A stretch of DNA of 64,000 nt from positions 1-64,000 of the forward strand of contig DASVCA010000025.1 of assembly GCA_036381835.1 (NCBI GenBank), read 5' to 3'. Of this stretch, positions 9,701-17,657 are shown in pieces; the first letter of the stretch is position 1; each line of letters opens with the position of its first letter. This DNA is from DASULK01 sp036381835. Lineage in GTDB: Bacteria; Actinomycetota; Actinomycetes; Mycobacteriales; Micromonosporaceae. The translations under genes and the position numbers were made by a program. Under the pieces are notes generated by a model, which did not search any database, was not told the origin of the DNA, and saw only the letters and a program-made list of their open reading frames with translations.

Positions 9701-9916
9701 CGGGAGGCCGGACTGAACATCGCGGACCGGATCGACGTGATGTTGGCCACATCGGACGAGGTGCGGGCCGCGGTCGAGGCGCACCGCGACTTCGTCGCGC
9801 GGGAGGTGCTCGCCCACTCGATCGCCTTCGCGCCCGAGGTCCGCGGGTTCGCCGGCGAGGTCGGGGAGAACGAGCCGGTTGCGGTGGCGGTTCGCCGGAT
9901 CTCGGACGAACGTTAG
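6791..9916 (+). CDS. ileS: Isoleucine--tRNA ligase (eukaryote-like type)
   Basis: Class Ia synthetase of 1041 aa, longer than the ~940 aa of E. coli-type IleS. HIGH motif HYGH is at 66-69, in DGPPFANGLPHYGH. KMSKS is at 609-613 and is followed by LCNYPD. The WDCHGLPAEVE stretch and the KMSKSLCNYPD form resemble the eukaryotic/IleRS2 branch, whose members often tolerate mupirocin; that property is inferred here, not shown. The ATG lies 11 nt after GAGGAG, which is the sequestered ribosome site of the T-box. Confidence 0.97.
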   Translation: MVYPKHDTTTSVPASPDLPAIERRVLEYWSADKTFEASVEARPAGENGSNEYVFYDGPPFANGLPHYGHLFTGYVKDAVPRYHTMRGRRVERRFGWDCHGLPAEVEAEKQLGISTKAEIIDLGVAKFNDVCRASVLRYTSEWERYVTRQARWVDFANDYKTLDLDYMESVMWAFKTLYDKGLIYEGFRVLAYCWRCETPLSNTETRMDDVYRDRQDPTVTVWFQLDSGEKIGVWTTTPWTLPSNLALAVGPEIEYAVLERDGQRYIFGAARLEAYAKELAEFVRVGTVYGRDLVGRRYTPLFDFLVDRAGPNAYQVLGADFVTTEDGTGVVHLAPAFGEDDQNTCNAAGIPTIVTVDEHTRFTSLVPPYEGQQVFDANKAVIRDLKERGVLLRHDTYTHSYPHCWRCDTPLVYKAVSSWFVAVTKFRDRMVELNQQINWIPGHVKDGSFGKWLAGARDWSISRNRFWGSPIPVWKSDDPNYPRIDVYGSLAELERDFGVKVTELHRPGIDELVRPNPDDPTGRSMMRRVPEVLDCWFESGSMPFAQVHYPFENKDWFEHHYPGDFIVEYIGQTRGWFYTMHVLATALFDRPAFRNCVSHGILLGADGRKMSKSLCNYPDVYEVFDTYGSDAMRWMLISSPVLRGGDMSVTEGAIRDAVRQVLLPLWNVWYFFSLYANAEGYQAVRRTDSDHLLDRYVLAKTGELVTDVTARMDGYDIAGACASVRSFLDALTNWYVRRSRDRFWSGDRAAFDTLYTVLETLCRVMAPLAPLTTEEIWRGLTGERSVHLTDWPAATEFPADRELVGAMDAIQEVCSAALSLRKAKGLRVRLPLTSLTVATPDAAALRPLADLVADEVNVKSVSFTDEVERYSRQVLTVVPRALGPRVGPAVQQVIKAVKAGDWSLVDGAPVAAGVTLQEGEYELRMVAADEENSAPLPRNEGVVVLDTAVTPELAAEGLARDVVRVVQQARREAGLNIADRIDVMLATSDEVRAAVEAHRDFVAREVLAHSIAFAPEVRGFAGEVGENEPVAVAVRRISDER

Positions 9917-9930
9917 GCAGGTCATCGCCG

Positions 9931-9945
9931 CCGGGGTTTCCCCGG
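9931..9945 (+). terminator. Short hairpin after ileS
   Basis: A 6-bp GC stem (CCGGGG / CCCCGG) with a TTT loop, 15 nt past the ileS stop, followed by more G. It is a possible weak terminator. Confidence 0.4.
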
Positions 9946-9965
9946 GGGGCGAGACCGGGCTGACC

Positions 9966-10002
9966 TACGATCGGGCGCGGCGGTGTCCTGCCGCCGCGCC
10001 CG
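9966..10002 (+). promoter_or_regulatory. Probable plsC promoter with 5' hairpin
   Basis: A -10-like TACGAT (9966-9971) lies just before a perfect 12-bp stem (9972-9983 with 9991-10002, 7-nt loop). The message would begin at or inside the hairpin, about 30 nt before the plsC ribosome site. The hairpin could instead act as a terminator for ileS read-through. Confidence 0.4.
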
Positions 10003-10031
10003 GCGATCCGGCGCTGATCAGGGGAGGCCGT

Positions 10032-10712
10032 GTGCCGCTGCTCTACACCATCGGGAAGCTCACCGTCGGGACCAGCCTGCGGGTGTTCTGGCGACCGGAG
10101 GTCGAGGGGCTGGAGTATGTTCCGGAGTCGGGTGGGGCCATCCTGGCCAGCAACCACCTCTCCGTCGCGGACGAGACGTTCCTCGGTGCGGTGGTGCCGA
10201 GGCACATCGCGTTCTGGGCGAAAGCCGAGTACTTCACCGGCACCGGTTTCCGTGGCTGGCTGACCAGGACCGTCCTCCAGGGCCTGGGGGCGATCCGGGT
10301 CGAGCGTGCCGGTGGACGCGCGGCGCTCGCGGCGTTCGACGCGGCCATTCCGGTGCTCAAGGCGGGTGACCTGGTCGCGATCTTCCCCGAGGGCACCCGA
10401 TCTGCGGACGGGCGGCTCTACCGGGGGCGGACCGGGGTGGCCCGGCTGGCGATGGCCGCCGGCGTGCCGGTGATTCCGGTGGGCGTGACCGGCACCGACA
10501 AGGTCCAGCCGATCGGTGCCCGGATGCCTCGGCTCGGCGCAGGCAAGGTCACCATCAGGTTCGGCAAGCCGATGGACTTCACGGACCGCCCCACCGACCG
10601 GACCTCGCTTCGGCAGATCACCGACGAGATCATGGCGGAGATCCAGCAGCTCACCGGCCAGGAGTACGTCCCCCGGTACGCGCCCCCGCGCGGCACCCCG
10701 AACACGCGCTGA
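10032..10712 (+). CDS. plsC: 1-acyl-sn-glycerol-3-phosphate acyltransferase (PlsC family)
   Basis: A 226-aa acyltransferase that transfers a fatty acyl chain to lysophosphatidic acid at the inner membrane face. The catalytic HX4D motif is N41-H42-LSVA-D47. The substrate-phosphate motif FPEGTR is at 118-123, and the VPVIPVGVTG block follows near 150. The GTG is preceded 5 nt upstream by GGGGAGG. An upstream extension of the open frame lacks a ribosome site and family similarity. It is probably a single gene between two terminator-like hairpins. Confidence 0.93.
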   Translation: MPLLYTIGKLTVGTSLRVFWRPEVEGLEYVPESGGAILASNHLSVADETFLGAVVPRHIAFWAKAEYFTGTGFRGWLTRTVLQGLGAIRVERAGGRAALAAFDAAIPVLKAGDLVAIFPEGTRSADGRLYRGRTGVARLAMAAGVPVIPVGVTGTDKVQPIGARMPRLGAGKVTIRFGKPMDFTDRPTDRTSLRQITDEIMAEIQQLTGQEYVPRYAPPRGTPNTR

Positions 10713-10723
10713 GCGCGCCGGTG

Positions 10724-10741
10724 GGAGGCAGACCTGCCTCC
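10724..10741. terminator. Hairpin between convergent genes
   Basis: A 7-bp stem GGAGGCA / TGCCTCC with a GACC loop, just after plsC and before the end of the minus-strand gene. It may serve both directions. Confidence 0.5.
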
Positions 10742-10779
10742 GCCCTCGCCGACACCCGGTCGCGTCATCCCCGTCCGGC

Positions 10780-11877
10780 TCAGTCCCGGGTGAGGATCGC
10801 CGAGCGAAGCTTCTCCAGCAGCACGGCGCTGTCCTCGACCGACAGGCGGGTGAACAGCGCGGTCCCCAGGCTGCCGTGGTCGGCCCAGGCGCACGCCACC
10901 ACGCCGGTGCCGTCGGCCCGGCCGGTGGCGCAGCTGACGTGTTCGCCGCGTCGGCCGGTGTCGAACACTCGGGCGGGCCCGAGCTCGTATTCGGGGGTCA
11001 GCCGGGTGATCTCGTGGTCGACGGCGGTGGCGGGGTCGAGTCGGAAGCCGGTCACGCCGAAGATCGTCACCTGTTTGCCCTGCGGCGTGACGTAGATGCC
11101 GGCGAAGGTGTCCTCGGCGATCAGATGGGCGGCCCTCATCTGCCGTTCCAGCCGTTTCGCCGCTTCCTTGCCGCCCGGGTCGTCGCGCAGTCGTAGATCG
11201 CCGATCTGCGCCGGCAGCGCGGCTGTCGCGGGGTATTGGTCGAAGATCGGCTTGCCGTAGTAGACCGGCAGCCCGCAGCAGCAGGCTACGGTGACCAGCG
11301 TCATCGTGAGCATGATCCACGGCCAGCGCCGGCGTCGACGTACCCGAATCGTGCCGGACGGCGGCTGCCCGCCGGGCGGTGGCCAGGCCGGCGCTACTGG
11401 GGGCGGCGCAACTGGGGGCGGCGCGGCTACGGCCGGCGTGGGCGAGGTGTGGTGCGGCGGCGGTACGGCCGGGGCGGCCGGCGGCGGCGCGGGCTGGATC
11501 GGCGGCGCCGGATAAGGAAGAGTCGGCGGCAGTACCGGGTCAGCAGTCGGCTGATCGGCCCACGGGTCCACCGGCGGCAACTCCTCCGGGGGCACCCGCT
11601 CAGCGGCGGGTAGCTTGCGGGTGGGGTCGAGCGGGGGTCGGGTCCCGCCGTCGGGCAGTCGCCGCTTGTTCTCCGCCGGTGGCGAGGCCAGGCCCGTCCA
11701 CCGGGGCGTGGCCACCCGGGTGGGGGCGACGTCCCCCGTCGGCATCTTGCGGGTGGCGTCGCCGGTCGAGCCGTCGGGGTCCGGTCCGGGATCCGGCGCG
11801 TCATCGGCTGCTGCCGCCGATCGACGCAGGGGTCTCGTCGACTGGTCCAGCGGCGAAGGGTCGTCCGCCTGCGCCAC
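10780..11877 (-). CDS. Proline-rich single-pass membrane protein, function unknown
   Basis: A 365-aa protein starting at GTG, with a strong AAGGAGGG just upstream. Residues 1-175 are a low-complexity proline/alanine-rich region with two TRK(M/L)P segments. One basic-flanked transmembrane helix sits at about 186-205 (RRRRWPWIML, ending near CCCGLPVYY). A folded domain of about 155 residues follows and is probably extracytoplasmic (VYVTPQGK-like strands and a Cys pair near 325-337). No catalytic motif is recognised. Many actinobacterial surface or secretion-associated proteins share this layout, but I cannot name a family. Confidence 0.75.
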   Translation of the reverse strand: MAQADDPSPLDQSTRPLRRSAAAADDAPDPGPDPDGSTGDATRKMPTGDVAPTRVATPRWTGLASPPAENKRRLPDGGTRPPLDPTRKLPAAERVPPEELPPVDPWADQPTADPVLPPTLPYPAPPIQPAPPPAAPAVPPPHHTSPTPAVAAPPPVAPPPVAPAWPPPGGQPPSGTIRVRRRRRWPWIMLTMTLVTVACCCGLPVYYGKPIFDQYPATAALPAQIGDLRLRDDPGGKEAAKRLERQMRAAHLIAEDTFAGIYVTPQGKQVTIFGVTGFRLDPATAVDHEITRLTPEYELGPARVFDTGRRGEHVSCATGRADGTGVVACAWADHGSLGTALFTRLSVEDSAVLLEKLRSAILTRD

Positions 11878-12078
11878 GATGTCCCTCCTTTCCGGTCGGT
11901 ACAGACTAGATAGCGCGGGCCACCCGCCGTCGGAGGGCGTCGTCACCGCTCGCCGGCGCCTTGCCGTCCCGATCGTGATGGGGCGCGACAGGCCGCAGGA
12001 CGCATCCGTGACGCCGCGGTCTGACCGAGGCGCTACGGTTGGTCTCGACCGCGTCTGTGCGTGTCCCAGGGAGGTTGG

Positions 12079-14022
12079 ATGAGCGTCGCTACGGTCTTCC
12101 CACAGCTTGAGCCGCTGTTGCCGCAGGTCGGTAAGCCGATTCAGTACGTCGGCGGCGAACTCGGCGCGGTGATCAAGGAGTGGGACAGTACGACGGTGCG
12201 CTGGGTGCTGATGTACCCGGACGCGTACGAGGTCGGGCTGCCCAACCAGGGCGTGCAGATCCTCTACGAGGTGCTCAACGAGCAGCCGGACGTGCTGGCC
12301 GAGCGGACGTATGCGGTCTGGCCGGACCTGGAGAAGCTCATGCGTGAGCACGGGGTCCCCCAGTTCACCGTCGACTCGCACCGCCCGGTCGGGGCGTTCG
12401 ACCTGTTCGGGGTCTCCTTCGCCACCGAGCTGGGCTACACCAACCTGCTCACCGCGCTGGATCTGGCGGGCATTCCGCTGGAATCGCGGGACCGCGACGA
12501 AAGCCACCCGGTGGTCATCGCCGGTGGTCACGCGGCCTTCAACCCGGAGCCGATCGCCGACTTCATCGACGCCGCGGTGCTCGGGGACGGTGAGGAAGCC
12601 GTACTGGAGATCACCGACATCGTCCGCGAGTGGAAAGCCGAGGGGCGGCCGGGCGGCCGGGACGAACTGCTGCTGCGCCTGGCCCGGACCGGGGGTGTCT
12701 ACGTGCCCCGCTTCTACGACGTCGACTACCTGCCGGACGGGCGTATCCAACGGGTCGTGCCCAATCGGCCCGACGTCCCGTTCCGGGTGCACAAGCGCAC
12801 CACCATGGACCTGGACCAGTGGCCCTATCCGAAGCGTCCCCTGGTCCCGCTCGCCGAGACGGTCCACGAGCGGTACGCGGTCGAGATCTTCCGGGGGTGC
12901 ACCCGCGGCTGCCGGTTCTGCCAGGCCGGCATGATCACCCGACCGGTGCGAGAGCGGTCGATCACCACGGTCGGGGAGATGGTGCAGCAGGGCATCGACT
13001 ACTCCGGCTTCTCCGAGGTCGGCCTGCTGTCGCTGTCCTCGGCCGACCACTCCGAGATCAAGGACATCTGTTCCGGACTCGCCGACCGGTACGACGGCAG
13101 CAACGTCTCGTTGTCGCTGCCGTCCACCCGGGTGGACGCGTTCAACGTCGAACTCGCCCAGGAACTGTCGCGTAACGGGCGGCGCACCGGTCTGACGTTC
13201 GCGCCGGAAGGCGGCTCGGAGCGGATCCGCCGGGTGATCAACAAGATGGTGTCGGAGGATGACCTGATCCGCACCGTCGTCACCGCGTACAGCAACGGCT
13301 GGCGGCAGGTGAAGCTCTACTTCATGTGCGGTCTGCCGACCGAGACCGACGAGGATGTGCTGCAGATCGCCCGCCTCGCACACGAGGTGATCCGGGTCGG
13401 TCGGGAGGTCACCGGCTCGAAGGACATTCGCTGCACGGTGTCGATCGGGGGGTTCGTGCCCAAGCCGCACACCCCGTTCCAGTGGGCGGCGATGGAGCGC
13501 CCGGAGGTGATCGACCGGCGGTTGAAGCTGCTCAAGGAGGCGATCAACGCCGACCGCTCGCTGGGCCGGGCGATCGGCTACCGGTACCACGACGGCGAGC
13601 CGTCGCTGATCGAGGGGCTGCTCTCCCGCGGCGACCGGCGTGTCGGCGCGGTCATCCGACGGGTCTGGGAGAAGGGCGGCCGGTTCGACGGCTGGCGCGA
13701 GTACTTCTCGTACGAGCGCTGGCTGGAGGCGGCGGCCGAGGTACTCCCGACCTTCGGGGTCGACCTCGACTGGTACACCACCCGAGAGCGGGAGGAGCAC
13801 GAGGTCCTGCCGTGGGATCACCTCGACTCCGGCCTGGACAAGGACTGGCTCTGGCAGGACTGGCAGGACGCGCTCACCGAGTACGAGCAGGAAGACTGCC
13901 GGTGGACGCCCTGTTTCGATTGCGGGGTCTGCCCCGCGATGGGCACCGAGATCCAGATCGGTCCCACCGGCAAGAAGCTGCTCCCGCTCACCCCGGTTAG
14001 CCGGACCCCGGCCGCTACCTGA
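12079..14022 (+). CDS. TIGR03960 family B12-binding radical SAM protein
   Basis: A 647-aa protein. The N-terminal part resembles a cobalamin-binding fold (GGEL, YPDAYEVGLPN, VVIAGGHAAFNPEPIADFID). The radical-SAM 4Fe-4S site C274-x3-C278-x2-C281 lies in FRGCTRGCRFCQAG, and LTFAPEGGSERIRRVINK continues the SAM barrel. A C-terminal cysteine cluster (CRWTPCFDCGVCPAMG) may bind a second cluster. The family is conserved next to TIGR03936 and RNase E/G, and its substrate is not established. ATG was chosen because GGGAGGTTGG precedes it; a GTG 18 nt upstream overlaps that site. Confidence 0.88.
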   Translation: MSVATVFPQLEPLLPQVGKPIQYVGGELGAVIKEWDSTTVRWVLMYPDAYEVGLPNQGVQILYEVLNEQPDVLAERTYAVWPDLEKLMREHGVPQFTVDSHRPVGAFDLFGVSFATELGYTNLLTALDLAGIPLESRDRDESHPVVIAGGHAAFNPEPIADFIDAAVLGDGEEAVLEITDIVREWKAEGRPGGRDELLLRLARTGGVYVPRFYDVDYLPDGRIQRVVPNRPDVPFRVHKRTTMDLDQWPYPKRPLVPLAETVHERYAVEIFRGCTRGCRFCQAGMITRPVRERSITTVGEMVQQGIDYSGFSEVGLLSLSSADHSEIKDICSGLADRYDGSNVSLSLPSTRVDAFNVELAQELSRNGRRTGLTFAPEGGSERIRRVINKMVSEDDLIRTVVTAYSNGWRQVKLYFMCGLPTETDEDVLQIARLAHEVIRVGREVTGSKDIRCTVSIGGFVPKPHTPFQWAAMERPEVIDRRLKLLKEAINADRSLGRAIGYRYHDGEPSLIEGLLSRGDRRVGAVIRRVWEKGGRFDGWREYFSYERWLEAAAEVLPTFGVDLDWYTTREREEHEVLPWDHLDSGLDKDWLWQDWQDALTEYEQEDCRWTPCFDCGVCPAMGTEIQIGPTGKKLLPLTPVSRTPAAT

Positions 14023-14091
14023 CCGTTCCGTCGCCGGTCGGGCCGTTGACCCGCCCGGACCGCGACCCCAACGTCATCGAGGAGCACGACC

Positions 14092-14865
14092 ATCAGTAGG
14101 AAGAATCAACCGGAAGGCGGACAGGCACCGGTCGTACAGCGCATTCGGATCCGTTACGCCAAGCGTGGCCGTCTTCGGTTCACGTCGCACCGTGACTTCG
14201 CCCGGGCCTTCGAGCGGGCGCTGCGCCGGGCCGCGGTTCCCGTCGCCTACTCCCAGGGTTTCACCCCGCACCCGAAGATCTCGTACGCGACCGCAGCGCC
14301 GACCGGGGTGGCGAGTGAGGCGGAGTACCTGGAGATCGGCCTGCGCGAGCGGATGGAGCCGGAGACGGTACGCGCGGCGTTGGACGCCGCGCTCTCCCCG
14401 GGCCTCGACGTGGTCGAGGCCGTGGAGGCCGGTCCGGGCAGCCTGGCGGACCGGATCAACGCCTCACGCTGGCGGGTCGAGTTGTCCGGAGTCGACCCGG
14501 ATGCGCTGGAGAAGGCGGTTTCGGCCTTCCAATCCGCCGGTGAGGTGTTCGTCGAACGGCTGACCAAGCAGGGGCGTCGTACCGTTGACGTCCGGGGGCC
14601 GGTGGAGCACATCACAGCGCGCCCGTGCGAGCCACCTTCCGGGGCCATGGGCGCGCAGTGTGCGATACTTGACCTAGTCGTACGGCAGGTGACTCCGACC
14701 GTACGACCCGATGATGTCCTTTCGGGCCTTCGCGTGGTGGCCGACCTGGTGCCGCCGGTGCCGCCGCGTGCGACGCGGCTGGCGCAGGGCACGCTGACCG
14801 CGCAGGGGGAGCTTGTGGATCCGTTGGACGCGGACCGCGGTGGGACAGTCATCGGTGACCGCTAG
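14092..14865 (+). CDS. TIGR03936 / DUF2344 family protein with apparent ATC start
   Basis: A 257-aa protein. The family N-terminal core (RIRIRYAKRGRLRFTSHRD, then YSQGFTPHPKISYA) begins only about 16 codons after the ATC at 14092. GAGGAG sits 7 nt before that ATC. There is no in-frame ATG, GTG or TTG between the in-frame TGA at 14047 and the GTG at 14308. Starting at 14308 would delete the best-conserved ~72 residues. Either ATC starts translation or ATG was misread or mutated at this base. Function is unknown; the gene pairs with TIGR03960 just upstream, and the two are fused in some genomes. Confidence 0.8.
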   Translation: MSRKNQPEGGQAPVVQRIRIRYAKRGRLRFTSHRDFARAFERALRRAAVPVAYSQGFTPHPKISYATAAPTGVASEAEYLEIGLRERMEPETVRAALDAALSPGLDVVEAVEAGPGSLADRINASRWRVELSGVDPDALEKAVSAFQSAGEVFVERLTKQGRRTVDVRGPVEHITARPCEPPSGAMGAQCAILDLVVRQVTPTVRPDDVLSGLRVVADLVPPVPPRATRLAQGTLTAQGELVDPLDADRGGTVIGDR

Positions 14866-14999
14866 CCGCGTTCCGGCCGGCGGTCAGTAGCCAGACTTCG
14901 GCGCAGGCGCATCTCGCGCACGCCGGAACATCTTTTCGGCAGTCCTGAGTGGCAGCGCTCACCCGCGCCCGGGGCAGCCAGAACTGGAGAGTACTTTTC

Positions 15000-17582
15000 A
15001 TGCTCCATATCGAGCCCGAGGGTGGGAACGGGACGGGTGCCGCACCTGTGACCGGTTCTTCCGACCGCACCGTCCCACCATCCGCCGACGCATCAGCCGT
15101 GGCTGTTCCGGCGGTTACTGCCGAAGCCGCGACCACCGAGGTCTCATCTGGGGCCGGGCCGACGTCGTCGAGCGACCCGGCACCGAAAACCCGACGTCAG
15201 CGTAGGAAGGTCACGCCGGGACCGGATTCCGACACGGTGGAGCCCGCCGGTGACGGGGCGGCGGCGAAGCCGGGCCGCAGCCGACGGAGGAAGACGGTGG
15301 AGCGGGCCGAGACGGTGCCGGAGGCCGCGACCGAATCGCCGGCGCCGGCCGCGGTTGTCATCACCCACGCGGCCGAGCCCGCAAGCACCGAATCATCCGC
15401 GGACGAGACCCGTCAGCCGCGCCGCCGTGCCGTGCTCACCCCGCCCACAGTGCTGTTCATGGCGCCCGAACCGGATGTGATCGTACGGCGCCGGCCTGCC
15501 GCCGAAGCCGCTCCCACCGCCGAGGTCGGCGAGGAGCCGGCCGAGCCGTCCCGGCGCCGGCGGCGGGCCCGGCAGATCGCCGAACCGGCCGAGGAGGAGG
15601 AGGTTCTCAGCACCGGCGATGAGGAAGCCGAGCCGGTAGCGGCCGATGAGGCCGACGCCACGGACGAGTCGGTGTCCCGCCGCCGCCGGCGGCGGGGACG
15701 TCGCGGTCGAGGTCGCGGCAAGGGCGTGAGCGAGGAGATCGGGGAGGACGTCAACGAACCCGCCGCCGCAGCGCTGGACGTGGACGACGCTGCGGTCGAG
15801 GAGGTCGAGGAGACCGGCGAGGCGGAGGAGCCGACGGAGGCCGACGGGGGCGACGAGGAGGCCACGGTCACCCGGCGTCGTCGGCGCCGCCGTCGTCGCG
15901 GCGTGCCCGACGTCGAGGTCGAGGTCGCCGAGGACGGCGTGGAGACGGTTGTCAAGGTCCGTGAACCGCGTCGTGCGGTCGACGAAGTGCAGGGCGTTTC
16001 CGGTTCGACCCGGCTGGAGGCGAAACGACAGCGGCGCCGGGACGGCCGCGAACAGCGACGCACCCGTCCGCCCATTCTCAGCGAGGCGGAGTTCCTGGCC
16101 CGGCGAGAGGCTGTCGACCGGGTCATGGTGATCCGGCAACGCGACGACCTCACCCAGATCGCCGTGCTCGAAGACGGGGTGCTGGTGGAGCACTACGTCA
16201 GCCGGGCCGACTCCAGCACCATGGCCGGCAACGTGTACCTGGGCAAGGTGCAGAACGTGCTGCCCAGCATGGAGGCGGCGTTCGTGGACATCGGCCGCGG
16301 ACGCAACGCGGTGCTGTACGCCGGTGAGGTGAATTGGGAAGCCACCGGCTTGGAAGGGCGTGCCCGATCGATCGAGCAGGCGCTGAAGTCCGGTGACTCG
16401 GTGCTGGTCCAGGTCACCAAGGATCCGATCGGCCACAAGGGCGCCCGGCTCACCAGTCACATCGCCCTGTCCGGTCGGCACCTGGTCTACGTGCCCAACG
16501 GGAACGCCTCCGGCATCAGTCGGAAGCTGCCGGACAACGAGCGCAGGCGGCTGCGCGACATCCTCAAGAAGCTGGTGCCGGACGGTGCCGGTGTGATCGT
16601 ACGGACCGCGGCAGAAGGCGCCACCGAGGATGAGCTGGCCCGCGACATCAAACGGCTGCAGGCGCAGTGGGAGGACATTCAGGCGAAAGCCACCCAAGGT
16701 GGCGCACCGGCCCTGCTGTACCAGGAACCGGATCTGGTCATCCGGGTGGTCCGCGACCTGTTCAACGAAGACTTCCGCGAGCTCGTCGTGCAAGGCGGCG
16801 AAGCGTACGACCTGGTGGAGTCGTACCTGACGCATGTTTCGCCCGACCTGGTGTCGCGGTTGCGTCGGCACGTCGGTGTCGCGGACGTCTTCGCGGAGAA
16901 GCGCATCGACGAGCAGCTCCTCAAGGCGTTGGACCGCAAGGTCTACCTGCCCTCGGGCGGTCATCTGGTGATCGACCGGACCGAGGCGATGACCGTGATC
17001 GACGTGAACACGGGCAAGTACACCGGCACCGGGGGCAACCTCGAGGAGACGGTCACCCGGAACAACCTGGAGGCCGCAGAGGAGATCGTCCGCCAGCTAC
17101 GGTTGCGGGACATCGGCGGCATCATCGTCATCGACTTCATCGACATGGTGTTGGAGTCGAACCGCGAGTTGGTGCTGCGCCGGCTGACCGAGTGTCTCGG
17201 CCGAGACCGCACCAAGCATCAGGTCACCGAGATCACCTCGCTGGGGCTGGTGCAGATGACGCGTAAGCGAATCGGCGCGGGTCTGTTGGAGGCGTTCAGC
17301 GAGACCTGCGATTGCTGCAAGGGTCGGGGCGTGATCGTGCACACCGAGCCGTTGCCGCACCGATCCGGCACGGCCGACAAGGTCAAGGCGGTCGCCTCGG
17401 CGACGTCACGCGGGGAAAGCCGCAAGAGCCGGCAACGGGGAGAGTCGGCGCGAACCGGGAGTGAGGTCGCCGGCGACGATCGCGTGTCCGCCGCCGACTC
17501 GGCGCAGCAGGCGGAACCGTCGGTGGCCGGGGTCGGCGCGGTGTCCGGATCGGTCGGGGCGGACGACCCGGAACCTGCGTAG
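15000..17582 (+). CDS. rne: Ribonuclease E/G family endoribonuclease
   Basis: An 860-aa single-strand-specific endonuclease for rRNA maturation and mRNA decay. Residues 1 to about 365 are disordered, alternating acidic stretches with arginine-rich blocks (RRRRRRGRRGRGRG near 225-240, RRRRRRRRG near 295-305). The S1 domain starts at about 375 (MVIRQRDDLTQIAVLEDG, then GNVYLGKVQNVLPSMEAAFVD). Catalytic aspartates are in MTVIDVNTGKYTG near 665 and GIIVIDFIDM near 710. The zinc link CDCCKGRG is near 770, with a short basic tail after it. ATG at 15000 gives the usual actinobacterial start MLxxEPEGG; a GTG 51 nt upstream is less likely. The ~134-bp leader before it has only weak hairpins. Confidence 0.95.
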   Translation: MLHIEPEGGNGTGAAPVTGSSDRTVPPSADASAVAVPAVTAEAATTEVSSGAGPTSSSDPAPKTRRQRRKVTPGPDSDTVEPAGDGAAAKPGRSRRRKTVERAETVPEAATESPAPAAVVITHAAEPASTESSADETRQPRRRAVLTPPTVLFMAPEPDVIVRRRPAAEAAPTAEVGEEPAEPSRRRRRARQIAEPAEEEEVLSTGDEEAEPVAADEADATDESVSRRRRRRGRRGRGRGKGVSEEIGEDVNEPAAAALDVDDAAVEEVEETGEAEEPTEADGGDEEATVTRRRRRRRRRGVPDVEVEVAEDGVETVVKVREPRRAVDEVQGVSGSTRLEAKRQRRRDGREQRRTRPPILSEAEFLARREAVDRVMVIRQRDDLTQIAVLEDGVLVEHYVSRADSSTMAGNVYLGKVQNVLPSMEAAFVDIGRGRNAVLYAGEVNWEATGLEGRARSIEQALKSGDSVLVQVTKDPIGHKGARLTSHIALSGRHLVYVPNGNASGISRKLPDNERRRLRDILKKLVPDGAGVIVRTAAEGATEDELARDIKRLQAQWEDIQAKATQGGAPALLYQEPDLVIRVVRDLFNEDFRELVVQGGEAYDLVESYLTHVSPDLVSRLRRHVGVADVFAEKRIDEQLLKALDRKVYLPSGGHLVIDRTEAMTVIDVNTGKYTGTGGNLEETVTRNNLEAAEEIVRQLRLRDIGGIIVIDFIDMVLESNRELVLRRLTECLGRDRTKHQVTEITSLGLVQMTRKRIGAGLLEAFSETCDCCKGRGVIVHTEPLPHRSGTADKVKAVASATSRGESRKSRQRGESARTGSEVAGDDRVSAADSAQQAEPSVAGVGAVSGSVGADDPEPA

Positions 17583-17600
17583 CGGGACGGCGCATTGCCC

Positions 17601-17625
17601 GCCGGCGGCGCGTTGCGCCGCCGGC
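17601..17625 (+). terminator. Terminator after RNase E/G gene
   Basis: A perfect 11-bp GC-only stem (17601-17611 with 17615-17625) and a GTT loop, 18 nt past the stop codon. Confidence 0.75.
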
Positions 17626-17657
17626 TAAGGTCGCAGCGGACGTGATTGGAGGACTGC

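Noticed and set aside
14308..14865. TIGR03936 gene starting at GTG 14308
   Set aside because: This start removes the most conserved N-terminal motifs, and no ribosome site precedes it.
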